DNA from: Bacillota bacterium | Lineage (GTDB): Bacteria; Bacillota; Clostridia; Acetivibrionales; DSM-1351 | DNA: 64,000 nt | Direction: 5' to 3' | NCBI GenBank assembly: GCA_023392075.1 | Contig: JAEVZU010000151.1 | Location: 1-64,000, forward strand | In this document: in pieces, positions 35,007 through 43,272 of the stretch | How positions within the stretch are numbered: position 1 is the first letter of the stretch | Layout of the letters: every line of letters starts with the position of its first letter | Position numbers and translations under genes: made by a program | The notes under the pieces: model-generated | The model's database searches: none | What the model was told of the DNA's origin: nothing | The model's input: only the letters and a program-made list of their open reading frames with translations

Positions 35007-35099
35007 GTATAGACCTCCAATCTCTAAAATGTATATATGCCAAATTATACTTATATGTAATCTTTAAATCAACATCCAAATTACGACAGATTAATACAT

Positions 35100-36218
35100 T
35101 CAGAACTCGTGTTCAGTCCCCCATACCTTCCTTTTCCGGCTGTTTTTATGGTCATACATTTTCAAATCTATTTCATGGATAAACTGCTCCATACTCATAT
35201 CGTTTTTATATGTGCCGTATGCGCTGCTGTACTTCAGCATATATGGTTTCCCGCACCGAATATTATATTTTTCAACCATTTTTGCCATTTTGGTAATAAG
35301 CTCGCTAACCTTCGCGGGCGGCAGATCGTATATCAAAATGAGAAACTCGTCTCCGCCCATGCGGATAACTATTCCGTTGTCGGAATACACCTTTTGAAGA
35401 AGCCTTGCAAAGGTCTTCAAAGCATGGTCACCCTCCATATGCCCATAGGAGTCATTTATATCTTTGAAGTAATCAAGGTCAATCAAAACAATGGATAATT
35501 GCTCCTCCGGTCTTCTGCCATATGAATCCAGGCATTTTTTCAGAACTACCCTGTTTCTCGCACCTGTAAGAGAATCCCTGTAAAGTTCTCTTTGCTGGAG
35601 CACAATAAACATCATAATTATTGTAAAACTGCTGCTGCACCAGATAAATGCCGTCTTACCCAAAAAAAGCTGAACAAGCACGCCCGCATTGGTCACAAGA
35701 CTTATTGCCAGGATATAGGCATACTCAAATTTGAGAAGCATTTTTTTGCTCAGGACGATCACATACATGCTATATACAAGAAAAATAATTGAAATGGTAA
35801 AAGGAATTATGTACCTGGAAAAACTTGCAGCTTCGAAGGTCCTTGTTCTTGAGGATATGATTGAGGTGACAGTATTAAAAACAAGCATTAAGTAAAAAGC
35901 ATTCCGTGCCGTTTTTTTTAATTTGATGGGTGAGAGAAAATAAGAACATATAAACTTCAGGAATAAATATGATAAAAGCGGAGAAAAAATACATAGCAGG
36001 CATGATAAAAAACGAACCCAAAATAGTCCTATAGCGGCTTCCGTCAATACATTCAACACTATTTCAAAGGTGATCAGCAATAAATTTAAGAATAGGGATG
36101 CAATGTATATCTTGTTTATCAGAGTCTTTTTATCCAGCACACTTAAAGCGTATATCCCAAAAAGAAATATAACGGCACCGGATAAAATATTCATCTGCTG
36201 ATGAATTAAAAATTGCAT
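35100..36218 (-). CDS. Membrane diguanylate cyclase (GGDEF)
   Basis: 372 residues: six or seven N-terminal membrane helices (to about residue 210) followed by a full GGDEF domain. DSLTGARNRV opens it, DLDYFKDINDSYGH binds metal, and the active-site loop is MGGDEF. It should make c-di-GMP from GTP. The inhibitory I-site (RxxD upstream of the motif) is absent: the matching residues are SDNG. AGGAG lies before the ATG. It is divergent from ldh. The membrane part is not a known sensor family that I recognise. Confidence 0.92.
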   Translation of the reverse strand: MQFLIHQQMNILSGAVIFLFGIYALSVLDKKTLINKIYIASLFLNLLLITFEIVLNVLTEAAIGLFWVRFLSCLLCIFSPLLSYLFLKFICSYFLSPIKLKKTARNAFYLMLVFNTVTSIISSRTRTFEAASFSRYIIPFTISIIFLVYSMYVIVLSKKMLLKFEYAYILAISLVTNAGVLVQLFLGKTAFIWCSSSFTIIMMFIVLQQRELYRDSLTGARNRVVLKKCLDSYGRRPEEQLSIVLIDLDYFKDINDSYGHMEGDHALKTFARLLQKVYSDNGIVIRMGGDEFLILIYDLPPAKVSELITKMAKMVEKYNIRCGKPYMLKYSSAYGTYKNDMSMEQFIHEIDLKMYDHKNSRKRKVWGTEHEF

Positions 36219-36403
36219 AAAAATTGCTCCTTAATCCTGCGCTTTTTTGCATAAATACAATAATATTTTACATGATATTTCAAATTTATTCAAACAAATT
36301 ATTGTTACTTTTTACCACTTTCAGGGTATATTAATTGTGATCAGGAAAACAACACTCAACAGAAGCATTATGATGGAGGTTAGTTTGAAAGCGCACATGG
36401 TCA

Positions 36404-36491
36404 ATTAACCTCCTTTATTCGCCTTACAGCGGATATGAAGGAGAATTTAATCAATATTTTATGGCCGCTATTGTGGCTCATGGAGGTTAAT
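36404..36491 (+). promoter_or_regulatory. Family-1 structured leader element (ldh copy)
   Basis: 88-nt element ending one base before the ldh ATG. Perfect ten-pair outer stem ATTAACCTCC/GGAGGTTAAT hides the ribosome site; inner hairpin GCCGC/GTGGC includes a G-U pair. The competing stem CTCCTT/AAGGAG would free it. Just upstream a second GGAGGTTAG with TTGAAAGCG could start a seven-codon frame ending in the element. Confidence 0.78.
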
Positions 36492-36492
36492 T

Positions 36493-37443
36493 ATGAAAAA
36501 TAAATCTATAAACAAGATTGCAATAGTAGGTACCGGCTTTGTTGGATCAACCACTGCCTATACTATCATGTTAAGCGGACTGATTTCAGAACTGGTACTC
36601 ATAGATATAAACGCCAGAAAGGCTGAGGGCGAGGCCATGGATATGAATCACGGAATGCCTTTCGTCAGGCCCGTTAAAATATACAGCGGCACTTATTCCG
36701 ACTGCAGGGATGCCGATATTGTTGTTATTACCGGAGGAGCCAATCAAAAACCCGGTGAAACCAGAATTGACCTGGTGAATAAAAATACCGCCATCTTTAA
36801 GGAGGTTGTGGGGAATATAGTTAAGTATAACACAGACTGTATACTGCTGGTGGTGACAAATCCTGTAGACATTCTTACCTATGTAACCTACAAGCTTTCG
36901 GGCTTTCCCAAAAACAGGGTTATCGGTTCCGGAACGGTTTTGGATTCGGCCCGTTTCAAATACATGATAGGAGAACATATGGGAGTGGATCCAAGAAACG
37001 TTCATGCCTACATTATCGGAGAACACGGAGATACCGAAGTCCCGACCTGGAGCCTTGCTTCAATTGCGGGAATACCTATGGATGTATACTGCAAGGATTG
37101 CAATTCCTGTGACAGTGAAAGCTTCAAGGAAACAACCTATAACAATGTTAAAAATGCCGCCTATGAAATAATTGACCGTAAAGGTGCGACCTACTATGCA
37201 GTTGCACTTGCAGTCAGAAGGATCGTTGAAGCAATTGTCCGGAATGAAAATTCCATTCTGACTGTTTCCAGCTTGCTTGAAGGAGAATACGGCCTGAGCG
37301 ATATTTGCCTCAGTATTCCAAGTCAGGTTAATTCCGAAGGTATTGCCAAAATTATCAAAGTACCTCTAAGTGCGGATGAAGCAGCACTTCTGGATAAATC
37401 CGCAACAGCGCTGAAGCAGGTCATTGGGGGGCTCAAACTATAA
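36493..37443 (+). CDS. ldh: L-lactate dehydrogenase
   Basis: 316-residue NAD-dependent enzyme reducing pyruvate to L-lactate. The Rossmann motif is GTGFVGSTTAYTIM, the substrate-binding Arg loop is GANQKPGETRIDLV, NPVDILTYV follows, and the catalytic His is in IIGEHGDTEVPTW. The catalytic residues favour lactate over malate dehydrogenase. Translation is preceded by a family-1 leader shared with hydC, another NADH-consuming route. Confidence 0.95.
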   Translation: MKNKSINKIAIVGTGFVGSTTAYTIMLSGLISELVLIDINARKAEGEAMDMNHGMPFVRPVKIYSGTYSDCRDADIVVITGGANQKPGETRIDLVNKNTAIFKEVVGNIVKYNTDCILLVVTNPVDILTYVTYKLSGFPKNRVIGSGTVLDSARFKYMIGEHMGVDPRNVHAYIIGEHGDTEVPTWSLASIAGIPMDVYCKDCNSCDSESFKETTYNNVKNAAYEIIDRKGATYYAVALAVRRIVEAIVRNENSILTVSSLLEGEYGLSDICLSIPSQVNSEGIAKIIKVPLSADEAALLDKSATALKQVIGGLKL

Positions 37444-37451
37444 CCGGTTGT

Positions 37452-37670
37452 GCTAATTAATTTAAATTATACTTTACCTTTGTATTTTTTTATATCAACT
37501 GGTAACTTCCGTACTAACTTAATAAAAAAAGAATGCACCAAAACAATTGCGAAAATTGTCTTTAACCGTGCATCTTTATTTATGAAGTTGTCCTCACGTA
37601 CCAGTTGATTCCAATTAAATCTTTCTGTAAAGTAAAACAAAATCTTTATTAGCTCAACAGGTTAATTAGC
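37452..37670. repeat. Foldback (long imperfect inverted repeat) element
   Basis: A 219-bp imperfect palindrome between ldh and the glycerol-1-phosphate dehydrogenase gene. Matching stations on the two arms: GCTAATTAA (37452 and 37662), ACTTTAC (37471 and 37627), ATCAACTGGTA (37494 and 37599) and ATGCAC at the centre. The central hairpin acts as a terminator. It looks like a MITE-type or foldback repeat, or an elaborate convergent terminator. Confidence 0.5.
37524..37574 (-). terminator. Terminator in the centre of the foldback element
   Basis: GATGCAC/GTGCATTC stem with inner pairing GACAATTTTCGCAATTGTT, followed on the minus strand by seven T residues. It would end the 37744 transcript. Confidence 0.65.
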
Positions 37671-37743
37671 TTTGCTGCGACGGCCGGAAAATGCTTGTTG
37701 TGAGCCGTACTGTTTCAGTAAGCTCTTGTACTAGCAAAATCAA

Positions 37744-38808
37744 TTAAGTCAATATCTTCTTAAGTATTGCATTGCTCCTTAAAATTCCCTTTGCCCTGTT
37801 TCTGTTTTCTTCAACATGAATGAAGGTATATCTGTTAGGTTTAATAGAGGGAGCAATGTCGATTGCCTTCTCAAAAGCCTCAGCCCTCAAACCAAGTGTT
37901 GCAGCATGGTCAAAGAAGCCGGTATCGCCCAGGAACTTTTCCACACGCTCAAACCTGTGCTGCTGAACCAGGCTCATCAGGTATGTTGCAATTCCCACCT
38001 GGATTCCGTGGAGCTGAGGCTTGTCAAGTATTTTATCCAGAGCATGGGATATAAGGTGCTCACTGCCGCTGGCAGGTGAGCTGCTGCCCGCAATTTCCAT
38101 GGCAATACCGCTCATGGTCAGCGAGTCAACCATCTCTTTCAGAAAAAATTGTTCCGTTATATTGGTATAGGGCATTCTTACAATGCTGTTGACCGACTTT
38201 TTAGCCAGCATGGCGGCAAAATCGTCAACCTTTGCCGCATTGTTGCGTTCTTCAAAGTACCAGTCAAATACTGCCGAAATCTTTGAAACTATATCTCCCA
38301 GCCCGGAATATATGAATTTCACAGGAGCATTTTTTATAACCTCAAGATCAACAATTATGCCAAATGGCATTGCAGCATGCACCGAGGTCCTTTTCCCGTT
38401 TATGATCAGTGAACAGCCGGAACTTGAAAAACCGTCATTTGAGGTCGAAGTGGGAATGCTTATAAAGGGAAGATTATTTAAAAAAGCAATATACTTTGCG
38501 GTATCCAGTACCTTTCCCCCTCCTACTCCGATAACCGCATCGGCTTTTGAAGGAATAGAAAAAGCGTGGGGTATGAGCTTTTCAATGGTTATATCATCGA
38601 AATCAAAGGTTTCCAAAAGTGAAAGGGTTGTTTTGTTCTCAATGGAAGAAATGATTTTTTCTCCAAACAGTTCCCTTATGCCCTCTCCGAATAGTACAAC
38701 AACTCTTGAAATGCCGGCTCTTTCAATATATGAACCCACATTTTCCAGAATGCTGCTGTTTACCTCCATTATTACAGGAATATCAATTCTGTGTATGGCT
38801 GTTCCCAT
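37744..38808 (-). CDS. egsA: sn-Glycerol-1-phosphate dehydrogenase (EgsA/AraM family)
   Basis: 354-residue member of the iron/zinc-dependent alcohol dehydrogenase fold. It makes sn-glycerol-1-phosphate from DHAP. Hallmarks are the NAD-binding GVGGGKVLDTAKY, the segment SIPTSTSNDGFSSSGCSL, the metal site in GLGDIVSKISAVFDWYF, and GSEHLISHALDK plus LHGIQVGIATYLM with metal His residues. The start is the ATG at 38806-38808 behind GGAGGGCGTT; a TTG four codons earlier overlaps the ribosome site. It is followed by a HAD phosphatase on the opposite side of a 61-bp gap, likely the same operon (the HAD gene is upstream in transcription). Confidence 0.9.
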   Translation of the reverse strand: MGTAIHRIDIPVIMEVNSSILENVGSYIERAGISRVVVLFGEGIRELFGEKIISSIENKTTLSLLETFDFDDITIEKLIPHAFSIPSKADAVIGVGGGKVLDTAKYIAFLNNLPFISIPTSTSNDGFSSSGCSLIINGKRTSVHAAMPFGIIVDLEVIKNAPVKFIYSGLGDIVSKISAVFDWYFEERNNAAKVDDFAAMLAKKSVNSIVRMPYTNITEQFFLKEMVDSLTMSGIAMEIAGSSSPASGSEHLISHALDKILDKPQLHGIQVGIATYLMSLVQQHRFERVEKFLGDTGFFDHAATLGLRAEAFEKAIDIAPSIKPNRYTFIHVEENRNRAKGILRSNAILKKILT

Positions 38809-38869
38809 AACGCCCTCCAAACTTGTACTTACATACCGGCCATTTATCCAGGCACTTTTTACCTGCTGT

Positions 38870-39523
38870 CTATTTCAGCATCCCCTGCCGGACCATATAC
38901 TCTTCAACCTCATTATATTTGTTGAAAGGAATAAATGGTACATTCAGATCTGCTAAATGCTGTTTCAGATCATTTCTGGCAAAAGCGCAATCCGCAGCTT
39001 TCGCTGCTCCTATATCCGGCTCACTGTCCCCTGCAAAATATACTTTTTCATATTTTTCCTTTAAGGACAGCACCACTTTGGCCTTATCAACACCCCATAT
39101 ACTGGAATAAAATTCATCCCGGGGATCAGGCAATATGGTAATTCCCCTGTTTTCATACCTGCCCTCCATGGAAATTACGGTGACATTCTGGATATTGAAA
39201 TGTCCAAGCAGCTTTTTTATATAATATGAAGTTCCGGCGCTTAATATATAAAAATCCCCTCCGCAGGCCTCAACCTTTTTTATAAAATCTACTGCGCAGG
39301 GATCAAGCGGAAGCTCCAATATGTCCTCCAGGATTTCCTCCTCGTTCCTGTCCATGGAGCCGAAGATCCTGTTCAAAAAGTCCACGTTGATCTTTTTAGT
39401 CTTTTTCCATTCCTCATAATAATCCCAGGCCCAATCTTTTAAATACTTATCCATGACTATGTGGTAAAAATCTCTGTCTGTAAGTGTTCCATCGAAATCG
39501 GATACGAATGCGAATTTTTTCAT
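38870..39523 (-). CDS. HAD-IB phosphatase, MtnX/phosphoserine-phosphatase-like
   Basis: 217-residue HAD-superfamily hydrolase. Motif I is SDFDGTLTDRDFY, motif II is LSAGTSYYIKK, and the motif III Lys is in VDKAKVVLSL followed by motif IV FAGDSEPDIGAAKAAD. The small helical cap after motif I places it in subfamily IB with MtnX and SerB. It is transcribed just before the glycerol-1-phosphate dehydrogenase gene, so glycerol-1-phosphate or a related phosphate is a plausible substrate (inference). Confidence 0.85.
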   Translation of the reverse strand: MKKFAFVSDFDGTLTDRDFYHIVMDKYLKDWAWDYYEEWKKTKKINVDFLNRIFGSMDRNEEEILEDILELPLDPCAVDFIKKVEACGGDFYILSAGTSYYIKKLLGHFNIQNVTVISMEGRYENRGITILPDPRDEFYSSIWGVDKAKVVLSLKEKYEKVYFAGDSEPDIGAAKAADCAFARNDLKQHLADLNVPFIPFNKYNEVEEYMVRQGMLK

Positions 39524-39569
39524 GACGTTTATCCCCCAATAGTTTGAATATATTATTGTTTGAATATTG

Positions 39570-40973
39570 TTATTGTTTGCTTGTATCTGATTCTATATAT
39601 CCTTTGTTGAGCTGTTGTTTCTTATGCAAATGATTCCCATTGGCAGGGCTGGTTTTACCATACTTTACAGCGCTGCTCTTTTTGCTTCTAATGTTCTTAT
39701 TATTTTGATTTTTGATATCCCAATCCGGACGAAGCTTGTCAGGTGTTTTCCTTTCGGACTTTTTTGAAACAGTTTTGGCCAGAGGCTTTATATGGTTTAC
39801 TCTTGTTTTAGAATTTATTATTGTATCCGGAGTATTGTTTGCAATTGAATATTTATGTTCCTCAATAACAGGTATGTGCTTTGATATTAATTTTTCAATA
39901 CCTTTTAGATACTTCTTTTCCTCTTCATCGCAAAAGGATATTGATACACCTTCCTGTCCGGCTCTTCCCGTACGTCCGATCCTATGAACATAGGTTTCGG
40001 GAGAATCCGGCAAATCAAAATTAAAAACATGTGAAAGCTTTTCCACATCAATTCCGCGTGCAGCAATATCAGTAGCCACCAATACCCTTATTTTCTTTTC
40101 CTTGAAAGAATTTAATGCAAGCTGTCTGGCACCCTGTGATTTGTCTCCATGTATGGCCTGTGCCTTAATTCCGGCTTTAACAAGAGTTTTTGCCACTCTA
40201 TCCGCACCGTGCTTTGTACGGGTAAATACCAAAACCGATTCAATGGTTTTATCCTTTAACAGATGTATCAGCAAAGCTCTTTTGTCTTTCTTTTCCACAT
40301 AGTAAACACTCTGCATAATAGTATCAACCGTTGATGAGACAGGCGTAACCGATACTTTGACCGGATCTTTCAGCAATGAATTGGCGAGTTTTGCAATTTC
40401 CTCCGGCATAGTAGCTGAAAAAAGCAGAGTTTGCCTGTTGGGAGGTAAAATTTTTATTACTTTCCTTACATCGGGTCCAAACCCCATGTCCAGCATTCTA
40501 TCGGCTTCGTCAAGCACAAAATAACCAACCTGTGATAAATCTATATATTTTTGATTGATCAGGTCGAGCAGTCTTCCTGGAGTAGCTATTAAAACGTCTA
40601 CACCTGCCTGTAATTTATCTGTTTGTGTTTTCTGCGCTACTCCTCCAAAAACAACACAGTATTTTAACCGGGTAAACCTCCCGTAAGCTACAAAGCTCTC
40701 CAAAATCTGCATTGCCAATTCTCTTGTAGGTGTTAGTACAAGAGCTCTTATGGGTCTTACTTTTTTTCCTGCAATTTCTTCTGAAAGCAATTGAATTATG
40801 GGCATGGCAAAAGCCGCCGTCTTACCTGTTCCGGTTTGAGCACAACCAAGCAGATCCTTCTTTAATAGTATTGGTGGAATAGCTTGTTCCTGGATAAGTG
40901 TTGGCACCTCATATTTTTCATGCTCTATGGCCTTTAAAATAGGCTCGTTTAAATTTAAATCCTTAAATAACAT
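39570..40973 (-). CDS. DEAD-box RNA helicase, RhlE-like
   Basis: 467-residue ATP-dependent RNA helicase. Q motif (PTLIQEQAIPPIL), Walker A AQTGTGKT, motif Ia PTRELA, motif II DEAD (VLDEADRML), motif III SATMP, motif V DIAARGID and motif VI HRIGRTGRAGQ are all present. A basic, low-complexity tail of about 90 residues follows, as in RhlE proteins. AAGGAGACAT precedes the ATG at 40973. The same ribosome-site-plus-start sequence is repeated 49 bp upstream and opens a 19-codon frame ending over this start. Confidence 0.95.
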   Translation of the reverse strand: MLFKDLNLNEPILKAIEHEKYEVPTLIQEQAIPPILLKKDLLGCAQTGTGKTAAFAMPIIQLLSEEIAGKKVRPIRALVLTPTRELAMQILESFVAYGRFTRLKYCVVFGGVAQKTQTDKLQAGVDVLIATPGRLLDLINQKYIDLSQVGYFVLDEADRMLDMGFGPDVRKVIKILPPNRQTLLFSATMPEEIAKLANSLLKDPVKVSVTPVSSTVDTIMQSVYYVEKKDKRALLIHLLKDKTIESVLVFTRTKHGADRVAKTLVKAGIKAQAIHGDKSQGARQLALNSFKEKKIRVLVATDIAARGIDVEKLSHVFNFDLPDSPETYVHRIGRTGRAGQEGVSISFCDEEEKKYLKGIEKLISKHIPVIEEHKYSIANNTPDTIINSKTRVNHIKPLAKTVSKKSERKTPDKLRPDWDIKNQNNKNIRSKKSSAVKYGKTSPANGNHLHKKQQLNKGYIESDTSKQ

Positions 40974-41022
40974 ATGTCTCCTTCATATATGCTGTTATTA
41001 TTATATACATCGGAAATAACAT
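40963..41022 (-). CDS. Overlapping leader frame before the RhlE-like helicase
   Basis: Possible 19-residue leader (MLFPMYIIITAYMKETYVI). ATGAAGGAGATATATGTTATTT at its start is a near copy of the helicase ribosome site and start (difference: ATAT versus ACAT after GGAG), split here as ATGAAGGAG + ATATATG + TTATTT. Its TAA overlaps the helicase start, so ribosomes ending here could restart on the helicase. Confidence 0.4.
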   Translation of the reverse strand: MLFPMYIIITAYMKETYVI

Positions 41023-41280
41023 ATATCTCCTTCATATTACCAATCTATAATAGCATAGCAGTTATGCGCTGGCAAATAGTGTCCTTTTAAAAATTCTCAC
41101 AGTCCGTGATTATTTTGTTAACGCAATCACAAAAATATACCAGGTTCAGGCCACCCCATTTATTACCATATATTTCCAACAAATAAATAAACATTGCAAA
41201 AACAGTAAATAATAATTATTATTGTATAGGTATGATAAATTATAAGATTATAAAGTCAATTACAATCGGCCGAACCCGAT

Positions 41281-41400
41281 TGTTGGGTTTGAGGCTGAAG
41301 CCTCCTGAAGTAATAAAAAATCATACAAACCCAAACTGCGTTGGAAACCCGCTTAAAAGCGATATTCGTCTGGAAGTCGAAGGCTTTCAAACGCAATTGA
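41281..41400 (+). promoter_or_regulatory. Structured 5' leader of the DeaD-like helicase gene
   Basis: TTGGGTTTG (41283) pairs with CAAACCCAA (41326), enclosing GGCT/AGCC. A second domain is closed by GCGTT (41338) and AACGC (41390) with smaller stems such as GCTT/AAGC inside. It ends 19 bases before the start codon. Long structured leaders are usual for cold-shock helicase genes; this fold does not match a family I know. The 41023-41280 stretch before it is AT-rich and holds the promoter presumably. Confidence 0.55.
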
Positions 41401-41419
41401 CTTTGGTAAAGGAACAAAA

Positions 41420-43204
41420 ATGGAAAATTTAAGTTTTAAGGATCTCAACCTTTCAAATGAAGTACAGCATGCAATAGCCGATATGGGGTTTGAGGAGGCT
41501 ACCCCTATTCAATCCCAGTCAATTCCTCCAATTCTTGAAGGTAATGATTTAATAGGTCAGGCTCAGACAGGAACAGGAAAGACCTGTGCATTCGGTATAC
41601 CGGCCATTGAAATGATTCAGCCCGAAATTGATACCATCCAGGTTTTGGTGCTCTGCCCCACAAGAGAGTTAGCAATACAATCCTCGGAAGAACTGAGAAA
41701 TGTATTGAAATATAAAGACGGAATTAGAATTTTACCTGTATACGGCGGTCAGCCCATAGACAGACAGATATTGGCACTGAAAAAGCGTCCTCAGATTATA
41801 ATCGGAACTCCGGGACGTGTTATGGACCACATGAGGCGCAGGACCATAAAGCTGGAGAATCTGAAAATGATAGTTCTGGATGAAGCTGACGAAATGCTGA
41901 ATATGGGATTCCGCGAAGATATTGATACCATATTGGAAAAAGTTCCCGAGGCCAGGCAGACAATACTCTTTTCAGCTACTATGCCAAAGGAAATTCTTGA
42001 TATAACCAGAAAATATCAAAAAGACCCCATTCATATAAAGGTAGCACACAAGCAGCTCACTGTTCCCAGTATTGAGCAGTATTATCTGGAAGTCAAGGAA
42101 TCAGCAAAGCTGGAGGTACTTTCCCGCTTGATTGATGCCAATGATATCAAGCTGTCACTGGTATTCTGCAATACTAAAAAGAGGGTCGATGAACTGACCT
42201 CAAGTCTTCAGTCCAGAGGTTTTTCAGCCGAAGCACTTCATGGTGATATGCGTCAGGAGCATAGAGACAAGGTTATGTCCCAGTTCAGGAAGGGGAATTT
42301 CGATATTCTGATTGCCACAGACGTGGCAGCAAGAGGTATTGATGTTGATGACGTGGAAGCCGTATTTAACTATGACATTCCAAGTGATGAAGAATACTAC
42401 GTTCACAGAATCGGCAGAACCGGCAGAGCTGGAAGAACCGGTAAGGCCTTTACCTTCATTTCGGGAAGGGAGATCTATAAGCTCAGAGATATTCAACGCT
42501 ACACAAAATCTACTGTATCACTTATAAAGCCTCCCTCAATAAATGATGTTGAAGAAAAAAAGATGTCCAATGTTCTGAAGTTACTTAAAGAAAACCTGGG
42601 ACATGAAGGAATATCCAAATATGTAAGTCATATTGAGAAATTTGTAAATACACTCAATTCCGAAACGGAAGATCAGGATGAAAATTTTGCAACTTCTCTT
42701 GATGTGGCTGCCGCATTGTTAAAGATGTACGCCGAACAGAATGGAAACTTTCCAAATACGGTATCTGAAATAGATGAAACGTATGACTCGGATGCGGATT
42801 CCGATAATGATATGGTAAGGCTGTTTATCAATATAGGCAGCGAGAACAAGATTCAGCCCAAGCACATTATTGAAGGCCTTGTGGAATCTTCCGGCCTTCC
42901 CGGAAAAATGGTCGGTTCCATAGATATTTTCGACAGGTATTCTTTTGTGGAAGTACCAAAGGAATTCGCCGCCGAAGTCTTGCGGTCCATGAAGAACTAT
43001 ACTATCAAAGGCAAAAGAATTAATGTTGAGAAATCAACTCCGCGTAAAAAAGGCGGAAGAGCCGGTTCCGGTTTCGGCAGAAACAGCGGCACCTACGGTA
43101 CCTTTACAGGCCATGGCAACAGCAGCAGTCAGGGATCAAAAAGAAAGTCCGGTCATACGGGTTTTAAAGCTGCTGGTAATAAATCCTACAGAAAAGACCG
43201 GTAA
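41420..43204 (+). CDS. deaD: DEAD-box RNA helicase, DeaD/CsdA type with DbpA-like RNA-binding domain
   Basis: 594-residue cold-shock-type helicase. Core motifs: PIQSQSIPPIL (Q motif), AQTGTGKT, PTRELA, DEADEML, SATMP, DVAARGIDVDDV and HRIGRTGRAGRTG. After a helical linker comes a DbpA/CsdA-type RNA-recognition domain (VRLFINIGSENKIQPKHIIEGL ... YSFVEVPKEFAAEVL), then a Gly/Ser/Lys-rich basic tail. It unwinds RNA during ribosome assembly and mRNA decay. AAGGAA lies upstream. A 66-codon frame from 41232 ends over its start (ATGGAAAATTTAA), but that frame runs through the structured leader and is probably chance. Confidence 0.95.
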   Translation: MENLSFKDLNLSNEVQHAIADMGFEEATPIQSQSIPPILEGNDLIGQAQTGTGKTCAFGIPAIEMIQPEIDTIQVLVLCPTRELAIQSSEELRNVLKYKDGIRILPVYGGQPIDRQILALKKRPQIIIGTPGRVMDHMRRRTIKLENLKMIVLDEADEMLNMGFREDIDTILEKVPEARQTILFSATMPKEILDITRKYQKDPIHIKVAHKQLTVPSIEQYYLEVKESAKLEVLSRLIDANDIKLSLVFCNTKKRVDELTSSLQSRGFSAEALHGDMRQEHRDKVMSQFRKGNFDILIATDVAARGIDVDDVEAVFNYDIPSDEEYYVHRIGRTGRAGRTGKAFTFISGREIYKLRDIQRYTKSTVSLIKPPSINDVEEKKMSNVLKLLKENLGHEGISKYVSHIEKFVNTLNSETEDQDENFATSLDVAAALLKMYAEQNGNFPNTVSEIDETYDSDADSDNDMVRLFINIGSENKIQPKHIIEGLVESSGLPGKMVGSIDIFDRYSFVEVPKEFAAEVLRSMKNYTIKGKRINVEKSTPRKKGGRAGSGFGRNSGTYGTFTGHGNSSSQGSKRKSGHTGFKAAGNKSYRKDR

Positions 43205-43272
43205 TATATGTTTGAATTCGCATATAAGTGGTAAATCTTAATTATGTATAAACATTAAGGAGGATTACCACT

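Noticed and set aside
41232..41432. 66-codon frame before deaD, ending over its start
   Set aside because: It has no ribosome site and covers strong RNA stems; the pairing explains the conserved look better than coding does.
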